In this document: positions 22,468 through 25,171 of the stretch, in pieces
Position numbering within the stretch: the stretch's first letter is position 1
Layout of the letters: each line of letters begins with the position of its first letter
Assembly (NCBI GenBank): GCA_964453155.1
Contig: CAYVQU010000068.1
Location: forward strand, 1-25,171
Length of the DNA stretch: 25,171 nt
Direction of reading: 5' to 3'
From: CAYVQU01 sp964453155
GTDB lineage: Bacteria; Chloroflexota; Anaerolineae; Anaerolineales; UBA11858
Position numbers and translations under genes: made by a program
The notes under the pieces: generated by a model
Seen by the model: the letters and a program-made list of their open reading frames with translations, nothing else
Databases searched by the model: none
Told to the model about the DNA's origin: nothing

Positions 22468-23355
22468 ATGATCGATCCAATAATCTTCTCAATCGATTTA
22501 GGGAGTTTTCATTTAGATTTTCGCTGGTATGGGGTTCTAATCATCTTTGGGGTTATGGTGGGGGCCTGGGTAGCTGAGAAAGAAATCGCCCGCCGGGGAG
22601 GCAATTCCGACACAATTTGGGATGGGCTGCTGTGGGTTTTACCGGCGGCAATCATTGGTGCCCGGATTTGGTATGTGGTCAATGACATTTTAGGTGGCAA
22701 CTCGCGTTTCGTAGATGAACCTGGTCGGATCATTCGGATCACCGAAGGGGGGCTGCATATTTTTGGGGCGATCGTTTTTGGACTGCTGGCAGCCTACATT
22801 TTTGCCAGGAAAAATCAAATTGACATCTTCCTCATGCTCGATGCGGCCGCGCCTTCACTCCTGATTGGCCAGGCGTTAGCCCGACCTGCCAATTTCATCA
22901 ACCAAGAACTCTATGGCCCCCCAACTGAATTGCCCTGGGGGATTTCGATATTAGGAGAGAATCGCATCCCACCCTGGAATGATCTGGAAATATTTCCCGA
23001 AGAAACCACTCGCTTCCATCCTACCTTTGCCTATGAGATGATCTGGAATTTGGTGACCGCCGGGCTGTTATTATGGATCGTGCGGCGATTTAATGAGCGC
23101 GTCAAACCTGGAACTGCCTTTGCGGGCTGGCTGATACTGGCTGGTATTGGGCGCGTTATTATCGAAAACTTCCGCCCTGACCAGCCCCGCATTCCGGGAA
23201 CTGCACTGAGTTATTCAAGTTTGGTCGCAGGGTTGATGGCCCTGGCTGGTTTATTATGGCTCTTAGTGCGGTATGAGGTAATTCGCATCCCATTCCTTTC
23301 CCCTGGGCCGGAGAGCTACCGGTTCCCCAAGAAAAAACATTGGAAAAATCGGTAA
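22468..23355 (+). CDS. lgt: Prolipoprotein diacylglyceryl transferase
   Basis: Lgt transfers diacylglycerol from phosphatidylglycerol to the lipobox Cys of prelipoproteins in the cytoplasmic membrane, the first step of lipoprotein maturation. 295 residues with about seven hydrophobic helices. Signature pieces are GARIWYV (64-70), EGGLHIFGA (93-101) and the Lgt core GQALARPANFINQELYG (134-150), keeping R139, N142, N145 and E147. RFHPTFAYEM and ENFRPDQP follow near the C-terminus. The core reads RPAN where many Lgt have RxGN. ATG 22468 has AGGAG five bases upstream. It can act on the several lipoproteins encoded in this window. Confidence 0.96.
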   Translation: MIDPIIFSIDLGSFHLDFRWYGVLIIFGVMVGAWVAEKEIARRGGNSDTIWDGLLWVLPAAIIGARIWYVVNDILGGNSRFVDEPGRIIRITEGGLHIFGAIVFGLLAAYIFARKNQIDIFLMLDAAAPSLLIGQALARPANFINQELYGPPTELPWGISILGENRIPPWNDLEIFPEETTRFHPTFAYEMIWNLVTAGLLLWIVRRFNERVKPGTAFAGWLILAGIGRVIIENFRPDQPRIPGTALSYSSLVAGLMALAGLLWLLVRYEVIRIPFLSPGPESYRFPKKKHWKNR

Positions 23356-23361
23356 TTGTTT

Positions 23362-23409
23362 CCCGTAAACCAAAAACCCGCTGAGTTCAGCGGGTTTTTG
23401 GTTTACGGG
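23362..23409. terminator. 22-bp perfect hairpin between convergent lgt and zinc-ribbon gene
   Basis: Arms 23362-23383 and 23388-23409 are exact inverse complements with an AGTT loop. The stem contains GGGTTTTTGG on the plus strand and ACCAAAAACCC in the other arm, so it can terminate in both directions. It starts seven bases after the lgt stop and ends 15 bases before the convergent stop. Confidence 0.85.
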
Positions 23410-23424
23410 ATGCGGTGTATTGGG

Positions 23425-23715
23425 TTAGTTAATGAAAAAACTTTCGGTTCTTAAAAAATAGCGATTTTCGATCAGTTCTCGACTGAGGCCGTGGGCCGCT
23501 AACCATTCCTCAAAAGCAACCAAACGCTCAGAAAGGGTCAGATTTCTTCCGGGTAGCAAACCTTTTTCATCGCGTTGCATCCCGCAGATCGAGCAAGTTT
23601 CAATCGTTACTGGATGCAACTCGTTAGGGGCTGGTTCAACCCTTACCAACCGAAACCCGCAAAATTCACAAGTTCGATAAGCCACACTGGAATGATTATT
23701 TTTATTTTGATCCAT
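23425..23715 (-). CDS. Small zinc-ribbon protein, unknown function
   Basis: 96 residues. CEFCG and CSICG (two CxxC pairs about 25 residues apart, at about 16-19 and 41-44) probably hold one zinc. The C-terminal half is amphipathic (SERLVAFEEWLAAHGLS region). I do not recognise a named family; a role as a regulator or nucleic-acid-binding accessory is only a guess. Start ATG 23713-23715 is preceded by a weak AAGTGA. It is convergent with lgt and divergent from the response-regulator pair. Confidence 0.65.
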   Translation of the reverse strand: MDQNKNNHSSVAYRTCEFCGFRLVRVEPAPNELHPVTIETCSICGMQRDEKGLLPGRNLTLSERLVAFEEWLAAHGLSRELIENRYFLRTESFFIN

Positions 23716-24029
23716 TGATCACTTATTGGCTATGACTGCCGATCTATTTTTCCTTTTGAGTTTTCCTGGTAGAGTTTTTGCAGATGGATTTGATTCAAAC
23801 TTCCACCAGATCTGAGCAAAATCTCGATTCATGAGTTCTGCCTCATTTCGTTTTTAAAGATATCATAATCAGTCCATTTCTTAAATTACAGATTCGTAAC
23901 GACCCTCCGTCAATCTGCAATGGTTTTTGATACCCACCAGCTAAGATTGCTCTGTAACCGGGTTGTAATGTTATGGTCATGGGAAAATTCAGCTTTCATG
24001 CTAAAATAGACGAGGAGATTTATAAATTT
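23716..24029. other. 314-base divergent intergenic region
   Basis: Lies between the zinc-ribbon gene (-) and the first response regulator (+). It holds the extended -10 at 23999-24007; otherwise no repeat, RNA gene or convincing ORF is seen. An ATG at 23973 is in frame with the regulator but lies upstream of that promoter. Confidence 0.55.
23999..24007 (+). promoter_or_regulatory. Extended -10 promoter of the response-regulator pair
   Basis: TGC TAAAAT. Start expected near 24014, upstream of ATG 24030. GAGGAG (24012-24017) lies about 12 bases before that ATG and would sit at the very 5' end of the mRNA. Confidence 0.45.
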
Positions 24030-24404
24030 ATGACCGAAAAAGCCCGAATACTTTACGTCGAAGATACAATTGAAAATCGGATTTTGATCAGGCGGATTTT
24101 ACAAGCCGATGGCTATACCATAATTGAAGCTGAAAATGCCCATACGGCCCTCAGAATTCTAGAAACAGATATTCCAGATTTAATCCTAATGGATATTAAT
24201 ATGCCGGATATTGATGGCTATACATTGACGGCTCAACTACGCGAAGACTCCCGGTTAGATCATGTTCCCATCGTGGCACTCACGGCGAACGTAATGCGGG
24301 GTGATCGAGAAAAAACTTTGGCCGCTGGATGCGATGGTTATATCCAAAAGCCAATCGATGTCGACTCTCTTCCGGTGCAAATCAGTCGTTACCTATCGAG
24401 GTAA
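24030..24404 (+). CDS. Single-domain response regulator (CheY/DivK-like)
   Basis: Receiver domain only, 124 residues from ATG 24030; no output domain. It receives a phosphoryl group from a histidine kinase. The acidic pocket is present (YVED), the phospho-acceptor Asp is in LMDINMP, the switch Thr in ALTAN and the Lys in QKPID. An ATG at 23973 would add 19 residues (MVMGKFSF and onward) of no receptor character and lies upstream of the likely promoter, so I prefer 24030. The next regulator starts four bases after its stop, suggesting one operon with a sensor-like gene further down. Confidence 0.85.
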   Translation: MTEKARILYVEDTIENRILIRRILQADGYTIIEAENAHTALRILETDIPDLILMDINMPDIDGYTLTAQLREDSRLDHVPIVALTANVMRGDREKTLAAGCDGYIQKPIDVDSLPVQISRYLSR

Positions 24405-24407
24405 GTT

Positions 24408-24860
24408 GTGGTTATAGATAATTCGAACAACTCAAATATTTCATCCGCCCCCATGGGAGAAATCCCTAAGGGTGCCACGGTCCTTGTTGTTGAGGACAAT
24501 GTTGCCAATTTTGTACTGATTGCTCGAATGTTAGGTTATATGGGCATTCACTGTGAATGGAAAACCTCGGGATATGAGGTTGTAGAGTATGCCGATACGC
24601 TGCCCCGTTTGGATTTGATCCTCATGGATATTCGCTTGCCTTATGAAGATGGTTATGGCGCGTTGAAAAAAATCCGTTCATCAGACACCTTGAAAGAAAC
24701 TTTGGTTATTGCAGTTACGGCCGAGGCCAGCGTAAAACAAATCAACAAAGCTCGGGCTGCCAATTTTGATGGCTTTATTGGTAAACCGCTGGATCCAGAT
24801 CGGTTCCCGGATCAGATTCGCCGGATTTTAGCTGGCGAAGCAGTTTGGGAGCTTGGATAA
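24408..24860 (+). CDS. Single-domain response regulator (GTG start)
   Basis: 150 residues: an Asn/Ser-rich lead of about 20 residues, then a receiver domain with VVEDN, phospho-acceptor Asp in LMDIRLP, VTAE and GKPLD; no output domain. Translation is probably coupled to the upstream regulator: GTG 24408 follows that stop by three bases, and GAGGT at the end of that gene supplies the ribosome site. Two tandem lone receivers suggest a multistep relay with a membrane kinase, possibly the gene starting at 24951. Confidence 0.85.
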   Translation: MVIDNSNNSNISSAPMGEIPKGATVLVVEDNVANFVLIARMLGYMGIHCEWKTSGYEVVEYADTLPRLDLILMDIRLPYEDGYGALKKIRSSDTLKETLVIAVTAEASVKQINKARAANFDGFIGKPLDPDRFPDQIRRILAGEAVWELG

Positions 24861-24862
24861 AA

Positions 24863-24896
24863 CTACCCTACCCAGGTAGGGTGGCCTCATTTTTTA
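24863..24896 (+). terminator. Terminator after the response-regulator pair
   Basis: CTACCCTA and TAGGGTGG form an 8-bp stem with one G-T pair and a CCCAGG loop. A T-rich run follows (24890-24896). Confidence 0.6.
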
Positions 24897-24950
24897 GAGG
24901 GGATAAATGGCTTTTCAGTTGCATGATCAATAGAAATCCAGGAGATTTGG

Positions 24951-25139
24951 ATGTCTCAAGCAGCAGATTCCTTTTCAGTTGAAAATCAATTCCGTGGTAA
25001 ATTGGCGCGCAAAACACTGCTACGACTGCTACCGTTAGTGCTTATTCCGGTGTTAATTTTGGGGGCTATCACGATCAATAACACGCTCAATTTATTGCGC
25101 ACCCAACTCGAAGAGCAAATTAGAGTCTATTCACAATAA
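24951..25139 (+). CDS. N-terminal membrane segment of a sensor-like protein, interrupted by an in-frame stop
   Basis: 62 residues. A basic lead (RGKLARKTLLRLLP) is followed by one strong hydrophobic helix (LLPLVLIPVLILGAITI, about 26-42), then an amphipathic segment ending LEEQIRVYSQ. This is the usual start of a HAMP-type sensor kinase, as in many Chloroflexota. It stops at TAA 25137-25139. The same frame is open afterwards (GVNMVNQSKL to the edge), with ATG 25149 preceded by AAGGGG. So this may be a truncated gene with a nonsense mutation, a short membrane protein followed by a second gene, or a sequencing error. AGGAG seven bases before ATG 24951 supports translation. Confidence 0.6.
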   Translation: MSQAADSFSVENQFRGKLARKTLLRLLPLVLIPVLILGAITINNTLNLLRTQLEEQIRVYSQ

Positions 25140-25148
25140 GGGGTGAAC

Positions 25149-25171
25149 ATGGTAAACCAGTCCAAACTGAG
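25149..25171 (+). CDS. Start of possible second reading unit in the same frame (partial at window edge)
   Basis: ATG 25149 opens in the same frame as the 24951 ORF, ten bases after its TAA, with AAGGGG before it. Only seven codons (MVNQSKL) are visible. It may be a re-initiation start or the rest of the interrupted sensor. Confidence 0.3.

Noticed and set aside
1..25171. CRISPR array, insertion sequence or prophage
   Set aside because: No regularly spaced direct repeats, no transposase or integrase, and no phage structural genes; the repeats seen are isolated palindromes.

Overview
The window looks like chromosomal DNA of a monoderm bacterium, most likely Chloroflexota (Anaerolineae-like). 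This rests on lipoproteins with Thr/Pro-rich linkers followed by beta-propellers, an LCP protein, a DUF348/G5/3D (YabE/RpfB-like) wall protein next to rsmA, a short SRP RNA, and many dispersed palindromic repeats between genes. That assignment is inferred from family content; there is no rRNA or marker comparison here. Base composition is moderate and fairly even, and I see no phage, insertion sequence, transposase or CRISPR array.

Layout. 1-779 (-): N-terminal part of an adenylate-forming (NRPS-type AMP-binding) enzyme cut by the window edge. 931-3607 (+): DEAD-box RNA helicase, then a zinc alcohol dehydrogenase. 3655-4851 (-): MFS transporter. 5190-6080 (+): arginase/agmatinase-fold enzyme. 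The gaps among these hold at least four palindromic repeat elements. 6133-12023 (-): three consecutive surface lipoprotein genes with propeller repeats. The second and third are tandem paralogues, and the third is broken by a one-base frameshift in a run of eight G. 12343-13284 (+): uroporphyrinogen-decarboxylase-family protein ending at a clear terminator. 13409-13774 (-): four-helix membrane protein.

14018-20497 is an envelope and translation block: a tiny TTG-start membrane protein, the SRP RNA gene with a near-consensus promoter, the DUF348/G5/3D protein, a DUF89 protein on the opposite strand, an LCP ligase, rsmA (ksgA), and a lipoprotein with four internal repeats. 20554-20625 is tRNA-Gly(CCC). 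Then come a sulfatase/alkaline-phosphatase-superfamily hydrolase, lgt (which would lipidate the lipoproteins of this window), a small zinc-ribbon protein (-), two overlapping stand-alone response regulators, and the start of a membrane sensor with an in-frame stop near the right edge.

The themes are envelope biogenesis (lgt, lipoproteins, LCP, 3D protein, SRP RNA) and signalling. Many promoters are of the extended -10 type (TGn followed by a -10), and a few genes appear to be leaderless. I do not see a clear novel multi-gene system. The points most worth following are the frameshifted paralogue with its homopolymer, the repeat elements (one possibly nested, one in an mRNA leader), the SRP RNA, the promoter-abutting palindrome at 12076, and the four-repeat lipoprotein.
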